From positions 1-64,000 of the forward strand of contig NZ_JBFBOG010000001.1 in NCBI RefSeq assembly GCF_040686855.1: a DNA stretch of 64,000 nt, read 5' to 3'. Under the pieces are notes generated by a model. It was not told the origin of the DNA. It saw only the letters and a list, made by a program, of their open reading frames with translations, and searched no databases. The stretch is from Leifsonia sp040686855 (lineage in GTDB: Bacteria > Actinomycetota > Actinomycetes > Actinomycetales > Microbacteriaceae). Both the position numbers and the translations under genes were made by a program. Shown here piece after piece: positions 1 to 9,575 of the stretch (position 1 is its first letter; each line of letters starts with the position of its first letter).

Positions 1-60
1 CCTGGCCGCGCATCCAGGCCGACGGCACGGGCCCGGCGAACCGCGCGGGCCTCGAGCTCG
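1..60. other. GC-rich stub left of the foreign segment
   Basis: Sixty bases of high-GC DNA before composition drops at about position 61. On the + strand, codons beginning at position 3 are open and end almost always in G or C (W-P-R-I-Q-A-D-G-T-G-P-A-N-R-A-G-L-E-L-E), the third-position bias of a real high-GC gene. On the - strand, in the orientation of the phosphatase at 1,230, the bias is weaker. So this piece is probably not the missing end of that phosphatase. I cannot name the gene. Confidence 0.5.
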
Positions 61-480
61 AAGCAACTCAATATTGCCAAAGTGAGAGACAATAATCAGA
101 GCACCTTTTTGATAATGCTGAGAGAAGTTTTCATGTCCAAAAACTTGCAGTTCCTGTTCGGGAATATTACCTAGCCAGCCCTCAATCTTATCTAAAATAC
201 ATTCGCCAAATTGCATGAAATGCGCATAGCTATTTGTCCAATTTGGTTGGAGGCTAAAGGGAGACTGCGATCCAGCAAAATGATGCAGTTTTTGTAAATA
301 AAGTAAGGAGGCCCGCCTTGCTGCGACAGCAAATAACCAGTACCACATGATGACGAAGTACATCACAAACTTGCATAACCAACGTCCACCAAAACGGTAA
401 AACCACAACATCAGCATGAGGGGCAACATACCGCCTCGCTCTTTAATGTCGTTCCATTTTGGTGAAGCTGAATTTGTCAT
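1..480 (-). CDS. LpxL-like lysophospholipid acyltransferase, N-terminal part
   Basis: The - strand reading frame starts ATG at 478-480 (M-T-N-S-A-S-P-K-W) and stays open to the window edge. The native part ends near position 61, where it runs into GC-rich DNA. The early WNDIKERGG stretch, a hydrophobic segment and SHFGNIE (HX4E catalytic motif) fit the LpxL/HtrB acyltransferase family as found in gammaproteobacterial aryl-polyene and lipid clusters. It begins two bases after the stop of the upstream glycosyltransferase, so the two were translationally coupled in their source genome. Only the first ~140 residues are present; the last ~20 codons in frame come from the junction. The function is family-level knowledge; the source organism is inferred from codon use. 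Confidence 0.65.
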   Translation of the reverse strand, partial: MTNSASPKWNDIKERGGMLPLMLMLWFYRFGGRWLCKFVMYFVIMWYWLFAVAARRASLLYLQKLHHFAGSQSPFSLQPNWTNSYAHFMQFGECILDKIEGWLGNIPEQELQVFGHENFSQHYQKGALIIVSHFGNIELLRARGPRGSPGPCRRPGCAAR

Positions 481-1229
481 AATTAACCTTGCAGCTTTTG
501 TTTTAATAGCTTTGGTAAGCGAACCAGCATCCCCATAAACAAGGTTGCATGCGCTTTACTTAGCCCTAAGTTATCTCGCCAAGCATGAAAATGAGAAATA
601 CCCTGCTCTGGATAAACCACAGGTGTGGGTACATTAATAAAAGGGGTATTTTCCCATTTTAAACGTACTAAAATTTCACTATCAAACCCCATACGTGGCT
701 GAAATTTAGCACTATTCAATACCTTGATTGTGCTCTCGAGCGGATATATGCGAAAACCACACATGCTATCTTTAATTTCAAAAGATAAACTATTTAACCA
801 CACCCAAAAATGAGTAATGTAACGGCCATATAAGCGCTTTTTAGGAATAGAGGCATCAAAGTATGGCTGACCAATTACCATTGCATCTGGATGTTGTCGA
901 GACTGCTCAATAAATTTTGGAATGTCATCCCAGCAGTGTTGACCATCTGAATCGAGTTGTAATGCATGGCTTAAACCAAGCTCATAGGCTGCACGCAAAC
1001 CAGTCATTACGGCTTGTCCCTTACCCCTATTCACATCATGTTCAATAAGATGAATTTGAGAATATTGCTCTGCCAACGCTTTTAAAATTTGGCTACATGC
1101 ATCATCACTGCCATCATTGACCAAAACAATCGGTAGATCAAAACTGTTCAGATAAGAAATTAAATCTGCTAAATAATGTGGATGGTTATAAACCGGAACA
1201 ACAAAGCCGTAATTGGTCTGCATTTTCAT
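61..1229. other. AT-rich Acinetobacter-like segment, probably a contig chimera
   Basis: Base composition and codon use switch abruptly at both edges. The inside is AT-rich with A/T-ending codons and carries two adjacent - strand genes of gammaproteobacterial type (acyltransferase and glycosyltransferase); both sides are typical actinobacterial sequence. The 7-mer TCGAAGC occurs at both boundaries (58-64 and 1,229-1,235). No transposase, integrase, tRNA or long inverted repeat is present. I infer joining of DNA from a co-occurring organism in the library or assembly; a real insertion cannot be excluded from sequence alone. Confidence 0.75.
483..1229 (-). CDS. family 2 glycosyltransferase (Acinetobacter-like)
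   Basis: A 248-residue GT-A fold glycosyltransferase. It opens with GFVVPVYNHPHYL, has VNDGSD for nucleotide binding and LDSDGQH as the DXD-type metal motif, and ends with a basic helix. Start chosen at ATG 1,227-1,229; a second ATG lies six bases downstream. The open frame continues upstream into phosphatase DNA, but that part is an antisense shadow of the GC-rich gene. It is followed at two bases by the acyltransferase, a pairing seen in gammaproteobacterial aryl-polyene-type lipid clusters. Codon use is AT-rich, unlike everything to the right. It most likely transfers a sugar to a lipid carrier or glycolipid, but the substrate cannot be read from sequence. Confidence 0.7.
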   Translation of the reverse strand: MKMQTNYGFVVPVYNHPHYLADLISYLNSFDLPIVLVNDGSDDACSQILKALAEQYSQIHLIEHDVNRGKGQAVMTGLRAAYELGLSHALQLDSDGQHCWDDIPKFIEQSRQHPDAMVIGQPYFDASIPKKRLYGRYITHFWVWLNSLSFEIKDSMCGFRIYPLESTIKVLNSAKFQPRMGFDSEILVRLKWENTPFINVPTPVVYPEQGISHFHAWRDNLGLSKAHATLFMGMLVRLPKLLKQKLQG

Positions 1230-1764
1230 CGAAGCGCTCGCTGAGCGACTGCACGCCCAGGAACTCCGCCCCTCGGAGGACCGCGGCCGAGAACCCGGAG
1301 CCCTCGAACTTCGGCAGCCCGATCGCCCGGGCGCGCACCCCCTGCTCGGTCGCGCGCTCGAAGACGGTGCGTGAGCGCTGCCAGGTGGCGGGATCCATCC
1401 GCTCGTCCCAGCCGGAGAGCTGGTTGGTGAGCCGGCTGGCCGCATCGCGCACCCGGTACCCGACGAGGCCGTGAACGCCCGGAGCGGTTCCCGTGGTCAG
1501 GGTCGCCAGCGCCGCGGCCGTCGTGGTCGGGAAGCCCGCGTCGATCGTGGTCGTCTTCCCGAGCATCGGCGCGAGCGTCCGGGCGTGGCCGGAACGCGCC
1601 CGCAAGGCGGCGGCGCCCAGGCCGTCGACGACGATGACGACGACGTGGTCGAGCCGGGGCAGGCCGAGCTCGTTCGCCTGCCCCTCGAGCGCGGCCAGCG
1701 AACTCGGGAGAACCGTGGCGAGGCTCGCTCGGGTGGTGAACGCGGCCGGTAGCATGGGTGGCAT
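1230..1764 (-). CDS. alkaline phosphatase/nucleotide pyrophosphatase family protein, truncated
   Basis: The - strand gene starts ATG at 1,762-1,764 (MPPMLPAAF; a second ATG lies three codons on). It reads about 178 codons before the AT-rich segment replaces the rest. HVVVIVVDGLG provides the metal-binding Asp and GFPTTTAAALATL the nucleophile Thr region of the phosphodiesterase/NPP branch of the alkaline phosphatase superfamily, which is usually 370-400 residues. The C-terminal half with the remaining metal ligands is missing. A CAGACT box seven bases before the ATG suggests a leaderless transcript. It is divergent from the topoisomerase A gene. Whether the gene is broken in the organism depends on whether the junction is an artefact. 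Confidence 0.75.
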
Positions 1765-1844
1765 CCGGCCCAGTCTGGCACAGGCCACGCCGAGCCGGAC
1801 GAGCCGCCCCACGCTCCACCCGAGCCCCTGCACAGAATGCACGA

Positions 1845-4331
1845 ATGACACCAGCAGACGACCAGCCCGCCGCCGGAACGACGGAACGCATCGAAGACGT
1901 CGACGTCACGACCGAGATGCAGGGCTCGTTCCTCGAATACGCCTACTCGGTGATCTACTCCCGAGCGCTCCCGGACGCCCGCGACGGCCTCAAGCCCGTG
2001 CAGCGCCGCATCCTCTACATGATGACCGAGATGGGCCTGCGGCCGGATCGCGGTCATGTGAAGTCGGCGCGCGTGACGGGCGAGGTGATGGGAAAGCTGC
2101 ACCCGCACGGCGACAGCGCCATCTACGACGCACTGGTGCGCATGGCGCAGGACTTCACCCTCCGGGTGCCCCTGGTCGACGGTCACGGCAACTTCGGCTC
2201 CCTCGACGACGGCCCCGCGGCCGCCCGGTACACCGAGGCGCGCCTCGCCGCCGCAGCGCTCGCGATGACGGAGGACCTGGACGAGGACGTCGTCGACTTC
2301 GTCCCGAACTACGACAACCAGCTCATGCAGCCGGATGTGCTGCCCGCCGCCTTCCCCAACCTCCTGGTCAACGGCGCGAGCGGCATCGCGGTCGGCATGG
2401 CGACGAACATGGCGCCGCACAACCTCATCGAGGTCGTCGGCGCCGCACGGCACCTGCTCGAGAACCCGGATGCGACCCTCGACGACCTGATGGCGTACGT
2501 GCCCGGTCCCGACCTGCCGAGCGGCGGCACCATCGCCGGTCTCGCGGGCGTGCGCGACGCGTACGCGACGGGACGCGGCAGCTTCCGGATGCGCGCGAAG
2601 GTGACCGTCGAGTCCATCACCGCGCGCAAGAGCGGCCTCGTCGTCACCGAGCTGCCCTACCTCGTCGGCCCCGAGAAGGTCATCGAGAAGATCAAGGACG
2701 GCGTCAACGCGAAGAAGCTGAACGGCATCTCCGACGTCACCGACCTCTCCGACCGCCAGAACGGCCTGCGGCTCGTCATCGGCATCAAGACCGGGTTCAG
2801 CCCGGAGGCGGTGCTCGAGCAGCTGTACCGGCACACGCCGCTGGAGGAGGGCTTCGCGATCAACAACGTCGCCCTCGTCGCCGGCGGCCCGCAGACCCTC
2901 GGCCTGCGCGAACTCCTGCAGGTCTATCTCGACCACCGCGTCAGCGTGGTCACCCGGCGGTCGCAGTTCCGCCTCGCACGCCGCAAGGAACGCCTGCACC
3001 TGGTCGAGGGACTGCTCATCGCGATCCTCGACATCGACGAGGTCATCCAGGTCATCCGCACGTCCGACGACACGGAAGCCGCCCGCACCCGCCTGATGCA
3101 GGTGTTCGACCTGAGCACCCTGCAGGCCGACTACATCCTCGAACTGCGCCTGCGCCGCCTGACGCGGTTCAGCCGTATCGAGCTCGAGACCGAGCGCGAC
3201 CAGCTTCGTGCCGAGATCGCCGAGCTGGAAGAACTCCTCGCCTCGCGCCAGCGCATCAACGACCTGGTGTCGGATGAGATGGAGCAGGTGGCCGGACGCT
3301 TCGGCACCCCCCGCCGCACGCTGCTGACCGAGGCGAAGCCGTCGATCGCGGGCGCCTCCCGCAGCAAGACGGCGAACGTCCAGCTCGAGGTCGCCGACGT
3401 CCCGACGCGCGTCTACCTGTCGACGACCGGCCGCATCCTGCGCGTGGACGCGGTGGCCGGTCCCGACGGCGAGGGCGGCCTCGACCGCATCCAGCCGCCG
3501 GCCCGGCGCAGCAAGCACGACGCGATCCTGTCGCAGCTGGATACGAGCAGCCGCAGCGAGATCGGTGCGGTGACGAACCGCGGCCGGTTGATCCGCTTCT
3601 CCCCCGTCGACCTGCCCGGCGTGCCCGCCAACTCCATCCAGCTCGGTGCGGGCGTGAAGGTGGGCGACTATCTGGCGCTCGCGGACAAGAAGGAGCGCAT
3701 CCTCGCGCTCGTGTCCCTCAGCGATACGGACCGGACGATCGCGCTCGGCACCAGGCAGGGCGTCGTGAAGCGCGTCACCCCGGGCGACTGGGCGAACAAG
3801 CCCGAGTTCGAGGTCATCTCGCTGAAGGCGGGCGACGAGGTCGTCGGCGCCACGACGGTGACGGATGCGGACGAGCTGGTGTTCGTCGCGAGCGACGCGC
3901 AGCTGCTGCGGTTCGCCGCCTCGACGGTCCGTCCGCAGGGACGCGCCGCGGGCGGCATGGCCGGAATCAACCTCGGTGCGGACGCGCGCGTGATCTACTT
4001 CGGCGCGGTCGCGGCGGACGACGCGGCCGAGGCGGTCGTGTCGACGATCGCGGCGAGCGACGCTACGCTTCCGGGCGCCGACCCGGGCACCGCCAAGGTG
4101 AGCGACTTCGCCGAGTTCCCGGCGAAGGGACGCGCAACCGGCGGCGTCCGCGCCCAGCGGTTCCTCAAGGGCGAGAGCGAGCTCGTGCTCGCCTGGGCCG
4201 GCCGCGCACCCGCGCTGGCGGTGGCTCCCGACGGCGTCGCCCGCACCCTCCCCGAGGGCGGCGCGCGCCGCGACGCCTCCGGCACGCCGCTCGACATGGT
4301 CGTCGGCTCCATCGGCCGCCGCCTCGCCTGA
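1845..4331 (+). CDS. parC: DNA topoisomerase IV/gyrase-type subunit A
   Basis: An 828-residue type IIA topoisomerase A subunit, which breaks and rejoins DNA through a tyrosyl-phosphodiester. The N-terminal winged-helix region holds the quinolone-pocket area (HPHGDSAIYDAL) and the catalytic Tyr in AARYTEARL. A coiled-coil gate follows around residues 350-480, then a six-bladed C-terminal beta-pinwheel. Start set at ATG 1,845 (MTPADDQ); the open frame extends 29 codons upstream without conserved sequence, and CAGAAT six bases before the ATG could be a leaderless -10. It faces the B subunit convergently instead of sharing an operon. It looks like the second (ParC-type) actinobacterial A subunit rather than the main GyrA; that paralogue assignment is inferred. 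Confidence 0.88.
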   Translation: MTPADDQPAAGTTERIEDVDVTTEMQGSFLEYAYSVIYSRALPDARDGLKPVQRRILYMMTEMGLRPDRGHVKSARVTGEVMGKLHPHGDSAIYDALVRMAQDFTLRVPLVDGHGNFGSLDDGPAAARYTEARLAAAALAMTEDLDEDVVDFVPNYDNQLMQPDVLPAAFPNLLVNGASGIAVGMATNMAPHNLIEVVGAARHLLENPDATLDDLMAYVPGPDLPSGGTIAGLAGVRDAYATGRGSFRMRAKVTVESITARKSGLVVTELPYLVGPEKVIEKIKDGVNAKKLNGISDVTDLSDRQNGLRLVIGIKTGFSPEAVLEQLYRHTPLEEGFAINNVALVAGGPQTLGLRELLQVYLDHRVSVVTRRSQFRLARRKERLHLVEGLLIAILDIDEVIQVIRTSDDTEAARTRLMQVFDLSTLQADYILELRLRRLTRFSRIELETERDQLRAEIAELEELLASRQRINDLVSDEMEQVAGRFGTPRRTLLTEAKPSIAGASRSKTANVQLEVADVPTRVYLSTTGRILRVDAVAGPDGEGGLDRIQPPARRSKHDAILSQLDTSSRSEIGAVTNRGRLIRFSPVDLPGVPANSIQLGAGVKVGDYLALADKKERILALVSLSDTDRTIALGTRQGVVKRVTPGDWANKPEFEVISLKAGDEVVGATTVTDADELVFVASDAQLLRFAASTVRPQGRAAGGMAGINLGADARVIYFGAVAADDAAEAVVSTIAASDATLPGADPGTAKVSDFAEFPAKGRATGGVRAQRFLKGESELVLAWAGRAPALAVAPDGVARTLPEGGARRDASGTPLDMVVGSIGRRLA

Positions 4332-4348
4332 CCCGCCCTAGGCTCAGC

Positions 4349-4421
4349 CCCACCATCGAGTACACGAAAAGTGCACGCTTCTCGGGGAAGAACCGTGCAC
4401 TTTTCGTGTACTCGATAGTGG
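4349..4421. terminator. long perfect palindrome between convergent topoisomerase genes
   Basis: Arms 4,355-4,377 and 4,394-4,416 are perfectly complementary over 23 bases (core GTACACGAAAAGTGCACG) with a 16-base loop. With one mismatch the stem extends about six more pairs outward. It lies between the stop codons of the A and B subunit genes and so can end transcription from both sides. The length and perfect match exceed what a terminator needs, so a mobile palindromic repeat is possible. Confidence 0.75.
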
Positions 4422-4425
4422 GTGG

Positions 4426-6522
<2,097 letters not shown>

Positions 6523-6734
6523 GGGCGCTCCTTGTGGATCAGGTGCGCCTCGGGTGCGGGCGCGCACGTACACCATCAAGCGTACGTGGCGGCCGGGGCA
6601 CACTACGCCACCGACACCCGCTCGCCGGGAGGCTACGCGTTGAGCGAAATAGCAGCCAATACGCGCCTGGTTGCCGAGCATCCGTGGTTCTATAGACGTA
6701 CCGAGTTCACCGGTTGCGACGGAAGGAGCATCAC

Positions 6735-6971
6735 ATGTCGACAGTCACCTCGGAGAACGGGGCCATCGACGAGCTCGCATCGGGGCCGCAACTGACGGCC
6801 GCGGACCGTTGCGACAGCTGCGGAGCGCAGGCGTACATCCGGGTCGTCGTGAACAACGGCGAGCTGCTGTTCTGCGCCCACCACGGCAAGAAGCACCAGG
6901 AGAAGCTCTCGCAGATCGCCCACAGCTGGCACGACGAGACCGCTCGCCTGTTCGAAGAGCAGCGCGCCTGA
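6735..6971 (+). CDS. small zinc-ribbon-like protein (DUF7455 type)
   Basis: A 78-residue protein with CDSCG near residue 27 and CAHHGKKH near residue 56, a compact C-x2-C...C-x2-H pattern likely to bind zinc. A strong GGAAGGAG lies six bases before ATG 6,735, so it is translated with a leader. TTGCCG (6,671) and TAGACG (6,693) spaced by 16 bases are a possible promoter. Proteins of this size and pattern are widespread in Actinobacteria next to parE or sigA and have no known function. It is divergent from the topoisomerase B gene and is followed 36 bases on by the first alanine racemase-family gene. Confidence 0.8.
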   Translation: MSTVTSENGAIDELASGPQLTAADRCDSCGAQAYIRVVVNNGELLFCAHHGKKHQEKLSQIAHSWHDETARLFEEQRA

Positions 6972-7007
6972 CGCGCCCCGCTCGCGAAGCGCGGAACTGA
7001 CCGGAGG

Positions 7008-7712
7008 ATGGTCGCCACGACTGGTGTGCGCCGACGTGCCCATATCGATCTCGACGCCATCCGCTCGACGGCAGCCTCCGCCGCTTCGCCGCTCCCCGAC
7101 TGCACCGCCGATCTCCGCGCCGACGCGTACGGACACGGGCTCATCCCCGTGGCACGTACGCTGACGGATGCGGGGGTCGGCGGTTTTCTCGTCTCCCGGG
7201 TGGAGGATGCGGCCGCGATCGCCGATGAGGGGCTGCCGGTGCGCGTCTTCGTCGGGCAGGCGCCCGGCCCACTGCTCGGGACATCGCTGTTCGGTCTCGA
7301 CCCTGCGCATCCCACAGCTCCGGCCATGCGCTTGGAGGGCGAGGTCGTCTCGGTCAAGCGCGTCCCCGCCGACCGCGGGGTCTCCTACGGCTACACGTAC
7401 CGCACCTCCCGGCCCAGCACCCTGGTGCTCGTCGCCCTGGGATACGCGGACGGCATCCTCCGCGTCGCCTCCAACAAGGCGCCGGTGAAGGTCGGCGACA
7501 CGGTCGGCCGGATCACCGGGCGCATCGCGATGGACCAGTTCGTGGTCGACATCGGCGACGACACCGCCAGCTCCGGTGACGCGGTCGTGCTCTTCGGCGC
7601 CCCGGCCCACGGCGAGCCGACGGTGCTCGACTGGGCGGACGCGCTCGGCGTCGCCGCACCCGTGATCACCAGCCGCCTCGGCCGGCGCATCGAGAGGATG
7701 TACAGCGCGTGA
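7008..7712 (+). CDS. alanine racemase-family protein: C-terminal (tyrosine) half, PLP lysine lost
   Basis: A 234-residue member of the alanine racemase fold, about 130 residues short. The PLP-lysine motif VKANAYGHG reads LRADAYGHG, so Arg37 replaces the Schiff-base Lys. Sequence jumps from the region equivalent to residue ~90 of Geobacillus Alr to ~225, deleting about half the TIM barrel with its PLP-phosphate and Arg136-equivalent ligands. The C-terminal beta domain is intact: VSYGYTY holds the catalytic Tyr (Tyr127, equivalent to Tyr265), followed by LGYADG and MDQ (Met175, equivalent to Met312). In the known enzyme these residues act in trans on the partner subunit. Start: ATG 7,008 abuts GGAGG, so GTG 7,026 may be the real start. 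It overlaps the next gene by GTGA. It cannot racemise alone. Confidence 0.85.
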   Translation: MVATTGVRRRAHIDLDAIRSTAASAASPLPDCTADLRADAYGHGLIPVARTLTDAGVGGFLVSRVEDAAAIADEGLPVRVFVGQAPGPLLGTSLFGLDPAHPTAPAMRLEGEVVSVKRVPADRGVSYGYTYRTSRPSTLVLVALGYADGILRVASNKAPVKVGDTVGRITGRIAMDQFVVDIGDDTASSGDAVVLFGAPAHGEPTVLDWADALGVAAPVITSRLGRRIERMYSA

Positions 7713-8785
7713 CCATCGTGGACGCCGTCGCCGAACCGCTCCCCCGCGCCGTGGTCGACCTCGCCGCCGTGCGGCACAACGTCGCGCACTTGACGAAGCT
7801 GATCGCGCCCGCCACAACGATGCTGGCCGTCAAGGCCGACGCCTACGGCCATGGCCTGCTGCCGATCGCCGAAGCGGGCCTCGAGGCCGGCGCGACGTCG
7901 TTGGCGGTGCTGGAGATCCCGGCCGGACTCGTACTGCGGCACGCCGGCGTGACCGTCCCGATCCTCGCCTGGCTGCACGGGCAGGACACGGATTGGCGGG
8001 CCGGGATCGAGGCCGACATCGAGCTCGGCATCTCCGCCGCCTGGCAGTTGGAGGCCATCGCCGCGGCTGGTGCCGACCGTCCCGCGATCGTGCATCTGAA
8101 GGTCGACACCGGCCTCAGCCGCAACGGCGCCACGCGTGAGGAGTGGCCCGGGCTCGTGCAGTACGCGCTGGAACTGGAGCGCCAGGGCCTCGTCCGTATC
8201 CGCGCCGCCTGGTCGCACCTCGCCGACGCGTCCATCGCCGACGACGAGGCGGCCCTCGCCGAGTTCCGCGACGCGGTCGTCGAGGCGGAGAGGTTCGGCG
8301 CACACTTCGAGGCGCTGCACCTGGCAGCGAGCTCGGCGGGCATCCGGATGCCGGAGGCGCGCTTCTCGTTCGTCCGTTTCGGCATCGCCGCCTACGGCTT
8401 CTCCCCGTTCGACGACTCGACCGGCGCCGAGCTCGGGCTCATCCCGGCGATGCGGCTGGAGGCCCCCGTCACCGAGGTGCACGTCGGCGGCACCACGCAC
8501 GTGCGGCTCGGCATCGGCTGGGCCGACGGCGTGCCGACGCTCGGGATCGCGAAGACGAGCATCCAGCTGAACGGCCGCCGGTGCCAGCTCCTCGCGGTCG
8601 AGGCGGACAGCATGCTCGTGGATGCGGGAGCTCATCGCGTCGAGGTCGGCGACACCGCCATCCTGTTCGGGCCGGGCACCGACGGCGAGGTCACCGCGGA
8701 GAAGTACGCCGACTGGGCCGAGACGATCGCCGACGAGATGGTCACCGGCGTCGCCGCCCGCGTCCCCCGCGTCTACATCAACTGA
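7709..8785 (+). CDS. alr: alanine racemase-family protein: barrel (lysine) half, catalytic tyrosine lost
   Basis: A 358-residue alanine racemase homologue with a full TIM barrel. VKADAYGHG carries the PLP Lys42, KVDTGLSRNG the Arg138 that tunes PLP, SHLAD a His, LAASSAG the phosphate-binding Ser and VRFGIAAYG the Arg that contacts the pyridine nitrogen. The C-terminal domain has lost the residues that normally reach the partner's active site. The VSYGxTY motif with the catalytic Tyr is absent (sequence goes VHVGGTTHVRLGIGWADG), and CMDQ is replaced by VEADS. Read alone it would be annotated as alanine racemase, but one of the two catalytic bases is missing. The start GTG overlaps the stop of the preceding complementary gene, implying coupled and roughly equal synthesis. 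Confidence 0.88.
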   Translation: MTIVDAVAEPLPRAVVDLAAVRHNVAHLTKLIAPATTMLAVKADAYGHGLLPIAEAGLEAGATSLAVLEIPAGLVLRHAGVTVPILAWLHGQDTDWRAGIEADIELGISAAWQLEAIAAAGADRPAIVHLKVDTGLSRNGATREEWPGLVQYALELERQGLVRIRAAWSHLADASIADDEAALAEFRDAVVEAERFGAHFEALHLAASSAGIRMPEARFSFVRFGIAAYGFSPFDDSTGAELGLIPAMRLEAPVTEVHVGGTTHVRLGIGWADGVPTLGIAKTSIQLNGRRCQLLAVEADSMLVDAGAHRVEVGDTAILFGPGTDGEVTAEKYADWAETIADEMVTGVAARVPRVYIN

Positions 8786-8793
8786 CCACCGCT

Positions 8794-8849
8794 GAAGTGC
8801 AGCTTATTGCGGTCGACACGCCGTGCGACACCGCAACGACCTGCACTTC
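8794..8849. terminator. imperfect stem-loop between convergent alr and gatD
   Basis: The outer arms GAAGTGCAG (8,794) and CTGCACTTC (8,841) pair perfectly. An inner pair TTGCGGT (8,807) and ACCGCAA (8,830) continues the stem across a small internal loop. It lies between the two convergent stop codons and likely ends transcription from both sides. Confidence 0.65.
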
Positions 8850-8858
8850 GGGCTGGGG

Positions 8859-9575
8859 TCAGAGCGAGACGCCGAGGCGGTCGGCGATCGCCCGGCGGGC
8901 GTTCGTCGCGTAGCGGTCGACCCGCTCCGTCTGCGGCACCGGCGGCAGCTCGCCGCGCAGCGCGGTGCCGAGCAGCCGGTCGGCCAGCGCCGGGTTCATC
9001 GGCAGCAGCGGACCGTGCAGGTGCGTGCCTATCGATGCGCCCACGACCACGCCCTCGGTCCCGTCGCCATTGCCGGTCCCGCTGACGAGACGGCCCAGCG
9101 GCTCGGCGCCGTCGAGCACGGTTCGCGCGGAGTGGTTCTCGAAGCCCGCGACGGTGGAGCCGTCCGCCAGCCGCACGACGACCTCGCCGACGTGCCGCTT
9201 GCTCCCGAGCGCGGCCCGGGTCGGGAACACACCCGCACCGGCCAGCAGCTCGCCCTCCGGCGTCTCCAGACCGGTACCGAGCAGCTGCCAGCCGCCCGCG
9301 ATCGCGAGGAACGGCACGCCGGCGGCCTGCCACTCCCGCAGCCTCGGCGCGATGCGCAGCACGTCTTCATGCACCGCGCGCTGCCCGGAGAGCGGACCGG
9401 AGCCGATGTGCACCAGGTCGACGCCCGGCGGCAGCTCGCCGCCGACGGCGTGCGGAACGACCTCGGCGTCGATGCCGCGCCACCGCGCGCGCTCGGCCAG
9501 CGCCAGGACGTTGCCGGCGTCGCCGTTGATCCCCAGCTCGGCCGGATAGAGGTGCAGGATGCGCAGGACGGTCAT
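8859..9575 (-). CDS. gatD: GatD-like glutamine amidotransferase with catalytic Cys replaced by Ala
   Basis: A 238-residue class I (CobB/CobQ-type) amidotransferase homologue. GatD normally takes ammonia from glutamine and hands it to MurT, which amidates the alpha-carboxyl of D-Glu in lipid II. Family landmarks are present: GDAGN, GFENHSART and the catalytic His motif LHGPLLPMNP (His187). The nucleophile elbow, normally CGGYQLLG, reads AIAGGWQLLG with Ala93 where Cys94 of the S. aureus protein sits; the codon is GCG. Glutamine hydrolysis by the usual route should be impossible. Its ATG overlaps the murT stop (ATGA), so the pair is still co-translated and the complex is probably kept. See findings for a possible new role. 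Confidence 0.88.
   Translation of the reverse strand: MTVLRILHLYPAELGINGDAGNVLALAERARWRGIDAEVVPHAVGGELPPGVDLVHIGSGPLSGQRAVHEDVLRIAPRLREWQAAGVPFLAIAGGWQLLGTGLETPEGELLAGAGVFPTRAALGSKRHVGEVVVRLADGSTVAGFENHSARTVLDGAEPLGRLVSGTGNGDGTEGVVVGASIGTHLHGPLLPMNPALADRLLGTALRGELPPVPQTERVDRYATNARRAIADRLGVSL

Noticed and set aside
61..1229. Foreign segment as a genomic island or transposon
   Set aside because: No mobility gene, att site or long terminal repeat; both enclosed genes are cut or lack context, and the flanks look unrelated. A chimera is simpler.
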